Counted from the stretch's first letter, positions 22,775 through 35,889 are shown. The stretch is 64,000 bases of DNA from Citrus sinensis (GCF_022201045.2 NC_068563.1:29981001-30045000), one strand, 5' to 3'. Numbers and translations are program-made. The notes: a model not told the origin generated them from the letters alone.

Positions 22775-25700
22775 TTACCTTCGCGCCCGAGCTTGACTTG
22801 CCTTGCCACTGAGCCCAGATATCTGCTTCAGATTGGTAAGAGCTTCCTGGGCATGTCGTTTTGCATTGGCATTTCCGTGCTTAAACGCTTCTACCAAAGC
22901 CCTGACTAGAGACTGATTGAGTGAGTACCGATGGCTGTGACCTTCCACTCGCAGTACTCTCTCTAACATCCAAACTGTTCTCTCTTGAAGAAGTCCAGGA
23001 CGAACTTCTGTGAAAAGATCAACCACGGCATCGAGAGCACCCTCGCGCTCAAGCTCATCAACGCCTCTTTTGAAATTTTTTGAAGTATCTATAATGAGAG
23101 TTGAAAGTGCTTCCACTGCAGCAATTTGAACGTTAGTGTCCTCTTCCGCGAGGAGATCAACCAGGGGTTTGATGCAATTGCTCTTTAGCAGGCATAGCTG
23201 ACTATTGTCTTCACAGGGAGTATTGTGAATAGGACATGTTGTAGGTTCTGGAGGAGGCTTCCCGCAAATGAACACCAATGAGGCACAAAATCTGCGGGGA
23301 GTTGAAGATCCTGTGTCCTGTGCACAAAGCGACCTTCCAGCCTCGGACAGGTTCTTCAATCCATGAGCAGCTAGTTGTTTCACTCTAGCTTTTGAAGGAA
23401 AACTGAGCTGATCACGGAAAATGGTCATGAGGCGGTGCTCTCTGACTGTGCCAAGAGTTTGTGGATTGACACTTCCTGTAAAGTGAAGCAAGAGGCCAAG
23501 AAGCCCTTCGGCAATATTTGATATGGGTCGAGAACTTCTTGTATTAAAGCTACTCTTGTGGGTCTGAAGAGTGATTACTATCCATTTTATGAAAGTAGCT
23601 TCTAAGAGTGTTTTCACTTCTTCCTCCGAGAGTTGAATATTAGCAAGTATGCAAGCAGCATCAGATCTCTCGCAATTAGCTGATTGGTTATCTAGTATTT
23701 TGTCTTTGAACAAAACAAGCTTGTCAAAAGGTTTAAGTGCATAAGCTAAATCTTGACCAATTCTTTCTGAGAGTATCCTTGTCAGCCTAAAAGCGTAAGT
23801 TCTGTGTTCAACTTCTGGGTGTTCAAGAAATTGGATGATGTATTTGATGCCATCACCGGATTTTATATGAGTAGCCACCGACTCTGCAAATTGAACAAAT
23901 TTACAGGAAGAATGGTTATTATAAATTTCATTGCATCTAACTTTTATGCAGCGTCGGTTTTGTACTATCTTATGCAAAATATTGAAGTAATTCACATGAG
24001 CCGTCTTTGTACAGTGCTTACAACCTACTATGCGTGACATTCCAATAGAAATCTAACAGTTTAACTGAAATTCCTGAAAAGTTTATGAAACCAATAAAGA
24101 TTACCAATTTGACATGTTCATGAACATTAGAGCAACTAAATCTAGCATTCTTATACAAAAAGGACGGTATCATGGTTGCAGCAAGAAAATGAATTTTAGA
24201 TGTATTGGTTAACAAGGAATTACCTGCTGCCTGGGGAGATGAAGCAATTCCACATAGGATACGAAGTGTGGACACTTGACACTGAGGAGACACACCAGAT
24301 AAGAGACCCAAAAGGCTGGAAACAATAGATTCTGACTGCATTGAATGCCCTAGTTTGTCTGCCGACGCTAATTCCCAGCACCCTGGATTTGATACTACGT
24401 TTGCAATTGTTGCAGCTGCCAATTCCTTCAGTTCTGGCGAAGCATCATGGCTTTTGAAAAGAATGTCGGTAAGAGCTGGAAGCAGAGCAGAATCGACAAG
24501 GATGGTTGCATTGTCATCCAGTCCTGATAGGTTATACAAAGCCTTCAAGCTTGCTGCTCTTCCAGCCGGCTTAGAAAGCAACTCAACCAGTACTTTAGCA
24601 CATTGCCTAGCAATATGTTCTTTACAGCTATTTGTCAATGTCAACTTTCCCACCAAGAACGCCATCTCAATTTGCACATTATCAGAGCCTGCTAACAGGA
24701 AAATATGCACCGGATTATGCTTTTGTACATAATAATCGAAGGACTTGGAAATTTATCTCTTCCACCTTGGTACACGATTGACAGAGGTAGTTGCGAATGT
24801 TAAAACAGAAACAAGTGCACAACATACCTTGGCATAAACGATTGATCAAAGGTTCAAATCGTCCTGCTGCTGCCAAAGGCTGAACAATTTCCTCAATTCG
24901 TTCCATCTTCTTGAAGACCTCGTCAGCTAGATTGGATAAAGCAGGAAGCTCCAGATTTCCTGTCATACTTGAGAGAAGAACTAATGCTCCTTTCTCTGAT
25001 GCAACTGATTTGCAATAAGCTTCATCGTTACAGAACTCAAGTAATAACTTCACTGCATACTCTTTCTCTTTCTCTGAGTTCCCAATAAGACTATGTATGA
25101 CCGATTTAGTGACACCCTCTTCAAGCATTATTTTCTACAAAAAGTAATCATTTTAGTTAGGAACCACAACATTATCAAAGTAAAATTTGACGATCATGTT
25201 TCAAGAAAAAACTAAAATCAGCTACCTTGCTTTCTTCATCCTTGGCCATGCTAAGCAAAGCCATGAGAGCTTTACTCCTCAATATTGTTCCAACACTCTT
25301 GGAAGAACTCTTGAGCAATTTAACAATAAGCAACACAACACCAGCGTTCCTCACTCTGTACCTATTGGAAGGATGTTCCTCGGAGATCTTAAAAACACTA
25401 TCCAACGCTTTATCAAGACCATCAACCTCAGGATTCTCCTTACGGAGAGTCTCCACCACGGTACTCACCTGAACTTCGACATTCCTATTCACCCACTCCT
25501 CAATAGCTCCAGCCAACCCAATATTAGGTTTCAGCTCCAATGACTTCAAAACCTGGCCGGTAACAGGACAAGTGGGGTCCCTGCCGTCCTCTAAACATCT
25601 TTCAAACCAATACTCAATTGCTTTTCGCTCATAAGCCTGTGCGGACTCCAAAACCACAGGCTCTTTCATAACTTGTTTAGTCAAGGGGCATAAGAAATTC

Positions 25701-26592
25701 TTGAAGGGTAAAACGTGACAATCTTCTTCCAGTTCACTATCCCAGTTGAGAGCTGCAACGTCAGGGACAACGGACCAAGTATCCAAAATTCTTTGTAATG
25801 AAGTCAAGATTCTTCTCTCCGTAACTGAACTAGACTGCGAGAGATCAGACTTTAACTGCTTGATTTGCTTGGTCAGTTCATTATGGTTGTCAGATTCAAT
25901 GCCTAAAGCTCTTGCTAAGTCCATTATTATCCCGCTCTGCACTGCTTTCGTAGTTGGTCTTCCCTGACCTTCCTTCTGTAACGTGCAGTGCACTCTCTCT
26001 TCATTTTCATTCACCTGCATTGCAGTAATTTATAACACTCTCAGACTCAATCTCATATCACATTCACGATTGTGCTAGCTAGCCTATTATTAGCAGTCAG
26101 TGCTTCGCTCACACTTACAGTGAATTGAGCTTGTTTCATGTCGCGAGAAAGATCGGCGATTTTTTTCCTGAGCTCAGGATAAGGATGATGGTGAAGTGAA
26201 GAGTCGATCAACGAGAGCCAACTACCGATAGCTAGCGTGCGCTCCTGGAGATAAGCGGAGAGGGACAAACAATTAATAAGAACAAAAATCTTGCTTCTGT
26301 TTCGGTAAACCGACATGATCTCGTTAGCCTTGGCTAAGTCTCCGGCAATTCCCTTCAGGGCGGTCTGTACGGAGGCAGGGAGAGTGTCGGGAGATGAGCA
26401 GGTGCGCAGGACCGTGTTGAGTACGTTCTGGAGGCGCGTGGCGTAGCCGCTAAAACGGCGTGGATTCTCGAAGAAGCCAATGCCTTTGTTGTCAGTGGCG
26501 GTGGTGGTGAGGTCGGAGAGTGAGCGTTTGATTGAGTCTACGGCGTCTGCCATTGAAAGTAGCGGCGTTGCCGCTGCTGCTGGTGACGTCAT
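22775..26592 (-). CDS. U-box E3 ubiquitin ligase with ARM repeats (PUB43/44-like)
   Basis: Five exons, 26592-26119, 26014-25226, 25134-24828, 24688-24224 and 23883-22775, join in frame through GT-AG introns to 1047 residues. The N-terminal 250 residues are helical, like the UND region of plant U-box proteins. The U-box spans about residues 264-335 (PLTKQVMKEPVVL, YERKAIEYWFERC, CPVTGQVL) and should bind an E2 enzyme. From about 350 to the end the sequence is Armadillo-like repeats (GALVLLSSMTGNLE, ASLKALYNLSGLDDNA, IAAVEALSTLI) that recruit substrates. A Cys/His patch, CPIHNTPCEDNSQLC, sits within the last repeats. The overall layout fits PUB43/44, a group containing SAUL1, a regulator of senescence and cell death. 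The exact orthologue is not determined. Confidence 0.92.
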
Positions 26593-28490
26593 TTGATTTG
26601 ACGGTGGAGATTGGCTTATGAATTGTCTCAGCGTTTTTAGAATTCAGCTATTATGAGGGGAGTGTTTTGTGTTGTGTTCTGTTAATTAACTGCCGCGTTT
26701 TGAGTGAACGTTGGTTTTGGAAGGCGGGGGAAAAGAGTGAAGGCTCCGTTGACTTTGACATAATTGGGCGCGGACTTCGTTGCAGGTAAAATTTGCGGGT
26801 CACGTCCGCAACCCCGGTTTGGAAAAACAGAAAAACGGAAATTTGACTAATTTTTTTCCTGGACTATGGCACTTAACACTTATCTTCTGTCAATTTGAAA
26901 CATCATATTTAATAGTAAAAGATGACACAATTTCTATTAGTTAAGGGGGTTTATTTTGAAATTTAAAGGAACAAGCGTCACATCCAATTTGAGTTTGGTC
27001 GTAAATGTTTCTCACTTGTAATTGAGGGAGGATTCTACATTGATAAATTGATATATTTTTTCATTCAAAAGATAAATGAAATAAAAATAAAAATAAAAAA
27101 GGTAATTAGATGGAACTATTGGTATAATTGTAGACTCATGCACTTAGATTAGGGGATATTTGGGGAATTTGATTTTTTTACTGTTCCCTTGACCACATTT
27201 AAGTCTAAAAAAAATTCAAATTCTATTGTTTTCTTTTAAACTTAAAAAATAATAGTAATAACTTTATATATGTTGAATGCTAAGCTTATTGTAAAAAATA
27301 AAATTATGTGTTGTAGAAATTCAGACCAAGCCTCCAAAGCCATTAAATAACATTTTTATCGTTAAATTAACTAATGGCATTTTGTTTTGAGAGTGGAACT
27401 ATGGTACCCCTTCAAAGTCTTCTTAAATCCTCTACTCTGATTCAGCCGCTGTAGTTTCTTGGGACATTTCAAGTAGTTTCGTGCAATGAGATTTTACTTA
27501 CATCCTTAGGCGTGTTCGGACATTGGCTTCTAAGTCATCCATTATTATCAAGCATGTTTTTCTGAGAAGCTACATTTGCTGTTGACTTTATGGCCAATTG
27601 AGCTTGTATTCATAAGACTTGTTAATGATTTTTCAATCATGGTGATCTTCCAACTGATTTATCAAGTATTTTTCATTTGGATACTCTTGGAATTTCATAC
27701 ATTCGGCATTAATCACCTTGATTTGTATTGATTTTATTTGACTACTAAATTATTTACTTTTCCTGAAAGGTTTGATTTATGTTACCCTTCTTATGTTCTT
27801 TTATTGATTGATTTATTTACAGGTAGGGGTCTAGCCTAACCCCCTACCTTCTTGGTGGATTATCAAAAAAAAAAAAAACATTTATGTACAAATGTAGATA
27901 AAATTAACCTAATTTTTTTCATTTTCTTTAATCTATAATCTGTATGTATTACCAAAACTTAAAACACCTTTTTCTTTTTTTGAGAAGTTAAAGATAACAT
28001 CTTGCAATAGTTGGAACGTCTATCATCATATAAATAAACCCTCATATAATTAACAAGTTTGAAATCTATGCCTAGGTTGAATCATTTGTTGCAACTTGAG
28101 AAATTAAAAAAAAAAAAATTCTGCTTCACTTGTATAATTTGTTTATAAACATTAATTATAATATTCTAATTGTATAATTTATTTATAAAAATTAAATATA
28201 ATATCAGTAACAATTTTATATAACAGTACTTAAAAAAAAAATTAAACTCCTTTGCTCTCCCTTCTATCACCACAGGTACAGAAAGAGAGACCCACGAATT
28301 GAGAAATTGGGAGAGGAGTCTCAATCGTCGAATATGGGTCGCTATTAAATAACCGAGATCCATCTACGAGACTACGACCCCGTGCCAAATTTTAGTCAGT
28401 CACAGTCGATATATTTTCTTCTTCTTCGAATTGTTGTTTTTCTTTCACAGACTCGTAAAATCCCAACAAAATCATAGTTTTAATCTACAA
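26593..28490. promoter_or_regulatory. divergent intergenic region between PUB and SelT-like genes
   Basis: 1.9 kb between two divergently transcribed genes, so it should hold both promoters. The PUB side is GC-richer. The middle is AT-rich and includes a possible retroposon tail (separate entry). No CpG-like or conserved element stands out. Confidence 0.45.
27355..27878 (+). mobile_element. possible poly(A)-ended retroposon fragment
   Basis: A non-coding stretch ends GGATTATC followed by 14 A residues (about 27866-27879). Just before that comes a short GGTAGGGG...CCCCCTACC hairpin, and AACATTT is found on both sides. This looks like the 3' end of a truncated LINE or a SINE. No reverse-transcriptase frame is visible, and the 5' boundary is a guess. 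Confidence 0.3.
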
Positions 28491-30085
28491 ATGGATCGGC
28501 TAAATATCCTTCTTCTGGGTCTCCCTCTCTTTCTTCTCTGCAGCGACCTCTTAAATCTTTTCACTCCTCCGCCGCCGCCGCCGCCAAAATCCGCTTCCCA
28601 CCACCACCATAAACCGCCTATACCTTCGGAAAACCTAACCCCAGACTTTCCTTCACAGGTATTACCTTTTACTCTCTTTGGATTCAAATTGAAACCATAG
28701 CTTCCGTTATGAGAAAATTATTTCTTTTAAATTTTCTCCAAAATTTTCTCCAAGACTCATTAAAAAAATATTTTTTTTTTCAAAGGAGGGCTTTTGTTTA
28801 TAGTATGTTTCTTATTAAGAGTTTCTGATATCGTTGTTTGCAGAAAATTGTCGGAGGAATTGGGTATGGCAGTACTGTTAATATCAACTTTTGTGCTTCT
28901 TGCTCTTATAGGTATGGTTTGTGTCGTTTTTTTTCTTTTTGGGTTTAATGGTCTTGATTATTAGTGTACATTGGGTGCAGTCTCTGTTAATGGTAGATGC
29001 GTTTATGATGTGATCTTTTTTTTTTTTTTGGTCAGAATTGTGATGGGAACTATTATTAAACGAGAGTAACGTGCTTAATTGCCTTGATATTTGCTTAAGA
29101 CTAGTATTGATAAATTTACCAACATTTAGGAATATATACTTATAACCCATTTGGAAGAATTAGACATTAGCTCATACGGTATGGTTATGTCTACACAAGC
29201 ATTTTTGTTATTGTGGGGAAGTATAGAAGCTCAGTAGGGTCATAAGGCAAACCTACTCATTTAGCAGCACGTGATTTTTAAATGCTTTAAGTGTTCATCT
29301 GTGGATGCTCAAGCTCTTTCTTTTTGGTAGGCTAGGCTTTGCAACATCAATATATTCAATCGTTTTAGTTCACTCATCAAGAAACTGAGATAGATTCTAG
29401 AAAAATGCTGTAAAGAAAATTGTAACCTGTTTCAGGGGCACTGCAATAACAATGAAAAGGATGTTGGAGACTCAGTTTCCTGGGATTGATGTGGTCCTTG
29501 CAAATTATCCCCCACCCCTGCCAAAGCGTCTACTTTCTAAAGTGGTGCCTGCTGTTCAGATAGGGGTTATTGGGATCGTAGTGGCAGGCGAACAGATTTT
29601 TCCGATGCTGGGAATGACACCACCTCCATGGTATTATTCGCTGCGTGCCAATAGGTTTGGGTCCATAGCATCTACCTGGCTTATTGGAAACTTTTTGCAG
29701 TCCTTCCTCCAAAGCTCTGGGGCTTTTGAAGTTTACTGTAATGATGACTTGGTCAGTGATCTCTCTATCTAGCTCGCTGTCTTTATATGTCAAAAGTAAC
29801 TGTTGTTACTACTGATGCCTTTTGCTAGTCTATTGATAGTTACTGATCATTGAAATATTAAACAGGAGAATGATGCAAATAAGCTTGCAACCACGTAAAA
29901 ATCACTTTGACTGCATTGGGTATAGTGTTTAGAGGGGCTTCTTATGCTTGATTCTGTTCATTGTGCAGGTCTTCTCTAAACTGAAGGAGGGGAGGTTTCC
30001 AGGCGAGATTGAGCTAAAAGATCTTGTTGCCAAACAATTGGCTTCATCAAGACTTGTGGATGGTGTTGGAAGTGTATGGTCCTAG
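28491..30085 (+). CDS. SelT-like protein (Rdx thioredoxin-fold family, Cys form)
   Basis: Four exons, 28491-28658, 28844-28911, 29436-29751 and 29969-30085, give 222 residues with GT-AG introns. The N-terminus (MDRLNILLLGLPLFLLCSDL) is a signal peptide or membrane anchor, followed by a Pro/His-rich linker (PPPPPPP, HHHHKPP). The Rdx fold follows: the INFCASCSYRG redox motif (C-x2-C), a GTAITMKRMLETQFPGIDV segment, and a hydrophobic helix (VPAVQIGVIGIVVAGEQIF). Animal selenoprotein T has Sec at the second motif position; this one has Cys (TGC), as in land plants. The family is placed in the ER or Golgi and is thought to be an oxidoreductase; the plant substrate is unknown. Corresponds to At5g58640 by memory. 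Confidence 0.92.
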
Positions 30086-31507
30086 TTCATTCACTGGACA
30101 TTGAGGGTTGGAATCAAAGGATTGACTGAGAGCCTTGTACAAGATTTCATTATCTAGGTTGTTATGGCAAATATATAAACAGATTTTGATGCCACTATCA
30201 TAATGAACATTGGCTCTGTAAAACATGTCGACAACAATTACTTTTCCAGCAGGATTGAAATTTCTGATTTTCAGCCCTTATCTTTACTCGATGCTATCAA
30301 GATTTCCCCTTTTCCAATGTAACCCAATATCTCTTTGAAAGCCTGGGATATTTCTTTTAAGAAATCCCATAACTTGCGGCTTTTGAGAATATAAGTCGGA
30401 TGTCGTCGTTCTCTGTTGCTTTTTTCGTTTTTATATTTCAGTCTCTTTGGCGGGCATTTTCTTTCGATGCACCTTTACCGTTTGGAAGATGATGAGTAAA
30501 CCCCCATTGGTGGGCTCACCGTGAAGGAAGATGATGTATTGAGATATCCACTGCCATTAAACCCACAATCTTGACGTCTTAAACTATTTGGTAAGCGTAA
30601 TTTTATTATTGCATTAGTTGGTTATATACAGAAGATTTATGCAATTCGAGGAGCAAGGCCACCCAAAAGTCTAGTCGACGTATCAATGCCGCTGCTACAC
30701 ACCCAACAATAACATAGAACTACCAGCATAAGCAGGAAACGTCGGTGGAGTGTGCCCACCAGGGGAAGAAAACTTCCCAGAAATGAATTTGATTCCACGT
30801 TTATCATCACAGTTTCTGCTTTAACTCAGACGCACAAAGCGACCTCGTAAACCACTGGCCAGCTCATTTCCATTCTCAACTCGCTTGGTTTCCTTCAGAT
30901 GCCCGCACCACAGAGATGCAACACAGTCAAGTGGTTGAAACAGCTTTAAACATAATACACAAAAGTTACTTGATTTTACTAATTGGAAATTCCAACCAAT
31001 CTGCTGTTTTGTTGGCCTAAAACAGTTAAATTATCGGACAATTTTCACCATAAACAAACAGAAGGTCACTGAGCTGAAGGTGAATCTATTTCAAATCAAT
31101 GGCTAGTCAATATACAAAAGACCTTGAATAACATTGGCAGAAGAAAGCATAAATGAAAAAATCACATTTGTTGAGAATAGAATGATGTCAATTTTGTCTC
31201 TAAACAAGCATCCAATGCTATTTTCAATCCATGCATCAAATGCGATCGGTTTAGCCTTTATTTCTTCTCTTGAACTTAGAACTGAGGAAATAGGCAAATG
31301 TCAAATTGTGGAAGCCATGAGTTGCAGTCCGCTCTTCAAAAGCATCACCAGAAGAGCTTCTAGTACAGATAAACCTGCAATTAATATTGACGTCAAAGTG
31401 TTGCGTGTAGTTTCTATCACTGATGCTGGGAAAGTGTATAAACAACCATGACAGCAATGAGAATTTTTAGCTCTTGGACATTAAAAAAATTGCACCTCTC
31501 TTCAAAC
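30086..31507. other. convergent spacer: SelT-like and NDA 3' regions
   Basis: Holds the 3' UTRs of the plus-strand SelT-like gene and the minus-strand NDA gene. A small open frame at 31134-31451 (+) is antisense to the likely NDA 3' UTR and is not supported as a gene. Confidence 0.45.
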
Positions 31508-34500
31508 CTATATTCTGCTGATATCACGACCAAACACAAAAGTTGTAGCCCAGTTGACGGCTACATAGAATCTGTTCCTCCAGCTAACCACCCTAGTTAG
31601 GTATGCTGAGCGCCAGACAAGCCAACTGAGGAATCCTGCCGAAGATAAACCTTTTGATTCCTGTCGAAATTACTCCACAAGTGAGTCCACATTTTGGTTT
31701 ACAGCTCAAGAAAGAAGGGGTTAAAGTGCTTAGAGATTCACCTTATTTTGCCTTAAGTCCACGAGTGCTTTGTAACTGCCAATTGTTGCCATGCTTCCCA
31801 GATGCCTGTAGACAAATGGGTCTCCAAGTTCCATGTCCTTTGCACTATTTGCTCGCCCACCACCAGCTTTGCCAATCCTGTTCAATAGACTAAAAAGGTA
31901 TTTTCCTTGCCTCTCTGCAACCTGTTCAAAATGCTTGTTAAGGAACACACATCGAAGAACCAGCACCAGTTCCTAGCAAGTAAGAAAGATGGCTTCTGGA
32001 AAAGATGAAGCTGTTCGTAGCTTACCTGGGCCAAAGCTGGAAGGACGGTTTTACCGGTACTTTCCAAATACCCACTGCAGTCACCAACTGCAAACACATC
32101 TTGGACAGACGGAACTCGTAGCCATTCATCAATACCAATCCTTTTGGACATACATAAATAAATGAATAATTAGCAGCCTCCATGTAAAATATTCTCTGCC
32201 CCAAAGCACAGATACAAATTTGATAAAGATCCAAAAGATGAAGGATATCTTGAAAGTATGGCATTTGCTGGAAACCACATAAGAAAGCAATGAAAATCCT
32301 TTCTATTGTGTAAACGGTGGCAGTGCTGCATGTTCAAACTTGAATAATTCTAAATGTGAAGAGAATTTTGCAAAACCCAAAGGGTCAACTGAATAAAGAT
32401 CCCACAAATTCAAAAACAGGAAAGTGATTTTTACCTAAGCATTTTCAGATATATCCAAACATTTTTCTGGCTGGCTAACGAAACAAGTTTTCCACAGACA
32501 CACACACACACAAATATTTTCTAGAAAGAATTTTTAGGAACTAAACTTAAAATTTCTACATAACTTGAAAACTTTAAATAGATGCAATTGAGGAAAGTGT
32601 ATTGCAGCAAGCAAAAAAGTATACGTAACCTACCTTCCACCAGGGGACTTGGGTAAATCCAGGGACTTTACAAGAGTTGACGGACCAACACCCGTAGACC
32701 ATACTAACAGCCCATATGGTACCTCTGTGCCATCATTAAGGATTAGCTTCTGGGAATCAACATCCTTGACAATCCCACGCACAAGACGAACTCCTGACTG
32801 AGAAAAACTAGTGAATGAGAAGATGAAATATCCAAATGAATTGTGAGTCAACAATGTCCCAACATGCACTTTTTAAGAATAGAGAAGTGATCTATATTAC
32901 TCAATTGTGAGTAATTCCAAGCTTACAATTGAAATGAATTCTTCACATAATCCTTTATATCAAAAGAATTTTAGTTTACTTATTCTCATTAGTTGCCGTA
33001 CAGGCAATGTATCTCACAAAGCACAGAACTCCACTAGATATTTCAAAATCAGACTAAGAAGAGAGAAATTGACAGCGACCATATGTTTCAGGTACAAACC
33101 GCAGTACCTTTGCATTTATAAAATTTTTCTCACCTTTGACAACTGCGTTGTAGCATAGTGCCTGAGTCGATCGTCAAAGGAAGATAATATCTCATTTGCC
33201 TATGAAGATGACAACAACTCTGGTTAAATCAAATCAGTAAATATTTGGGAACTCTAAATTGGGGACTTCAGTGCAAGAATAACCCTAGATATGCCATAAC
33301 AGCAATTACAGACAATTTCAGCCAAGAAGCTTGAATAGATTGCATTAAATCTGTTAGAACCGTATAACAACAAATACATAGAATGAAGAAGAAGCCATTT
33401 GATTATATTTGATACCAAAATTGTAGTCCGACAAACCTCAATCAATGTAACATGAATATAATCTTTCACATGGGAATATCTTTGCCGAACATCTCTCATA
33501 ATGAAATCACTAAGTTCACCACTGAACTCAACTCCTGTGGGACCACCTCCCACAACAACACAATGTAGGAGTCTGGATTTTTCTTCTTCTGATATCCCTG
33601 CCTCCACACCAAACAAGAAAGTACAATTTACTTTGGAATCTCATATCAAATGATTCTTCAAACAAGATGACCACAACAACTTACCAGGAACATCAGACAG
33701 CATCAAGTTCAGGAGTAGCTTCCTACGAATTTCCTGAGCATGATGAACTTCACGAAGAAAAGTTGCATTTTCTTTCACACCATGGATTCCAAAAGTCGAG
33801 GCCTCTGCTCCCAATGCTATAACCAACTTGTCATATGAGATTTTAAACTTCCACGGCTCCAAGGTCCTTAATTCATCCGTCACAGTCTCGCAGTGCACCT
33901 TCATCACCCAAAACCAATTTTCTTACAATATCGCTCTACATAAGCTAAAATCTTCAACATTTCATAGTTGTAACAAATGCTACATCATTCAGTAAGCGAA
34001 TATTTAACCAGAGAAATAATCAAACTTTAACATACAGAACCCGCATTTCCATCCAATATCATCATAGAACCACAAATAACTCCAATTACTAAGCTAGATC
34101 CATCAAAACCCTGTATTTAACTCATGAATTTAGAACAAAAAGTTACAAAAATTTTTTCAAATTCTTTTCAAAGAGCCACTGCAAACTAAAATTAGCAACA
34201 GTACCCAGAAAAGGGAAAAAAAAAAAGGATAAAACAAATCGAATCATTGAAAAACAAAGAAGCAAAATCACACCACATGATTATCAGTATCGATGCCAGC
34301 GCAATGGGAGAGGAAAAAGTAAGACCCGGGTTCCCTCGAAATAGCAGGCTGAATCCTGGCAATGGGTTCGGCCACAGACCTGAACTCAAGCGTGCCGACG
34401 CAAGTAGAGGCCAAAAGAGGAGTAAACACCATGTGATTCCTCGGGGACACGCAAACGACGTCGTATAAACTCGTATCTATGCCCTTCATCAGCCTGCACC

Positions 34501-34720
34501 CCGCCCAGCCAGAGCCCAGCACCACCACCCTGGGCTTCTCATTTGCCTTAGTGGGCCCCAGACCCGAGTACTGCGTCACCTGCACCGTCGACGGTGACGC
34601 GTCAGTTGTGAAGTGTGAGAGGCAAGTGAGAATCAAGTTGGAGGGCATTATTATTGATGGTGATGAATATGAATACGATTTTGCTGTGGGGTTTCTGAGA
34701 AGATGCTTGAACAAAGACAT
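31508..34720 (-). CDS. NDA2: internal alternative NAD(P)H-ubiquinone oxidoreductase
   Basis: A type II NADH dehydrogenase of the inner mitochondrial membrane, matrix side, that passes electrons to ubiquinone without pumping protons. Eight exons (34720-34274, 33898-33685, 33597-33437, 33199-33134, 32797-32634, 32140-32026, 31921-31742, 31660-31508) give 499 residues in frame. The first about 40 residues look like a mitochondrial presequence. Two dinucleotide folds are visible: [10 protein letters not shown] (65-74, FAD) and [15 protein letters not shown] (from 234, NADH). Family signatures [11 protein letters not shown] and the C-terminal [20 protein letters not shown] membrane-associating stretch are present. 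There is no EF-hand insertion, so this is NDA and not NDB. The C-terminal tripeptide SRI resembles a peroxisomal PTS1. Telling NDA1 from NDA2 depends on the FAD3-NDA2-PHF5 gene order. Confidence 0.95.
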
Positions 34721-35255
34721 AACGGAAGCTGCTTATTTGGTTTTTGCAGAGACACAAGCACCGAACACAACAGAGAGATAAGTAAGTGGTGCTGCTGCTG
34801 CTAAGTGCTAGGCGGTTCCGATAATTTTGGGTGTAGTTTCTCTGCTTCCAGATCGTTGACGCAGACAATTCTGAATTGGTTACGTGGCGAGTCAAGCATG
34901 CGCCAGAGGCTTGATGGCGTCTTCTGCGTTGTCGTATGTTATGCTGCACGTGCAGATGAACGTGCTGCCACGTAAGATGAGCTGTTTTCTTTAGTGAAGA
35001 AATTACAAAGCCTTTGCTTTTAGTTGTTTGTTGTAAGAGTACTTGATGAGCAAAGAAGGATCCGAAACGAATTTGACATAATTCATGTCAGCTCTTTCAG
35101 CTGTTCATTATGTACTTCATGAACACTTGCATTGCGTACATAACAGTATTCTATCAAATACCAATCCGCTCCTTTATTCTCAATAAGTTGTACATGTCTT
35201 GAAGCAAAGTCAAGATTTTATTTCAATGATAATATACATCACATTAATTAACATT
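34721..35255. promoter_or_regulatory. NDA promoter region with palindromic G-box
   Basis: Upstream of the minus-strand NDA gene. A perfect 12-bp palindrome, CTGCACGTGCAG (34944-34955), carries a CACGTG G-box about 225 bases before the NDA ATG, with two more ACGTG cores nearby (34885 and 34960-34972). G-boxes bind bHLH and bZIP factors and would fit the light or ABA response known for NDA genes; that link is inference. Confidence 0.45.
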
Positions 35256-35889
35256 TTAATTGTTGTCCCTTGGTGCGCCAACTTCATTAGGAGGAGCAGG
35301 AGGAGTATGCCCCGGGTTAGGCCCGGGATCATGATAATCCAGCACCTCGGCCGTTAAGGAAACTGAAACTTTGTTCGATGTTGAGCTTCCGCAGCTGTCA
35401 TCAATGTCCATCTTCAAAGATCTTCCATCCATCGCCAACATCTCTTTATTTCCTGAAAAGGTCAATTATTCCGTTACTGATAAAAGGTCATAAACTACCA
35501 ACAGTATTCTCACCACGTTATGTATAATAAATATGAGCATTCTTAGGTGCGGTTGAAATTAATGTATATGAAAAATTTTTAGGTGCAGTTGCTGCACGTT
35601 TTAAATTGCAGACTATCAACCCTTTATGAATGTGAGCGTGTGTGATTAAATCGCATTCTACAATATTTGGACATTCCTGTATGTATGTATTTACACAGAA
35701 ATACATTTCTCCAGACATCTTATGAGCCTCTTCAATGGCACTGAAGTTGTGGATTAATCATTACATGTCCTTAATTTTGTAATTAGGAAACATGCCTGAG
35801 ACCGGAAGTGGAATGGTGTTTCGAGCCGAAGCCATTGCAAAAGCAGACATGCTCAACACACAGAGAATGAGGCGTATCAAAAATCCCAT
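35256..35889 (-). CDS. PSY-type tyrosine-sulfated peptide precursor A
   Basis: Two exons, 35889-35796 and 35452-35256, encode 96 residues. The N-terminus (MGFLIRLILCVLSMSAFAMA) is a signal peptide. The motif DYHDPGPNPGHTPPAPP (residues 70-86) follows the spacing of PSY1 (D-Y-x-D-P-x-x-N-P-x-H-x-P-x-x-P-P), with Tyr71 the expected sulfation site. Proregion residues SARNT and EMLAM-GRSL match the neighbouring gene B, and both have one phase-1 intron. PSY peptides are secreted, sulfated by TPST and perceived by leucine-rich receptor kinases, balancing growth and stress. The donor here reads TCAG|GCATGT, a GC-AG intron. The nearest GT choice (GGCAT|GT) shifts the frame and stops at once. A TATA-like TATATATG lies at about 35960-35968. 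No named symbol is assigned. Confidence 0.82.

Noticed and set aside
24355-24732. 125-codon plus-strand frame within the PUB gene
   Set aside because: Antisense to a well-supported ARM-repeat exon.
34479-34949. Open frames overlapping NDA exon 1 (100 codons plus, 115 codons minus)
   Set aside because: Antisense or alternative-frame shadows of the NDA start region.
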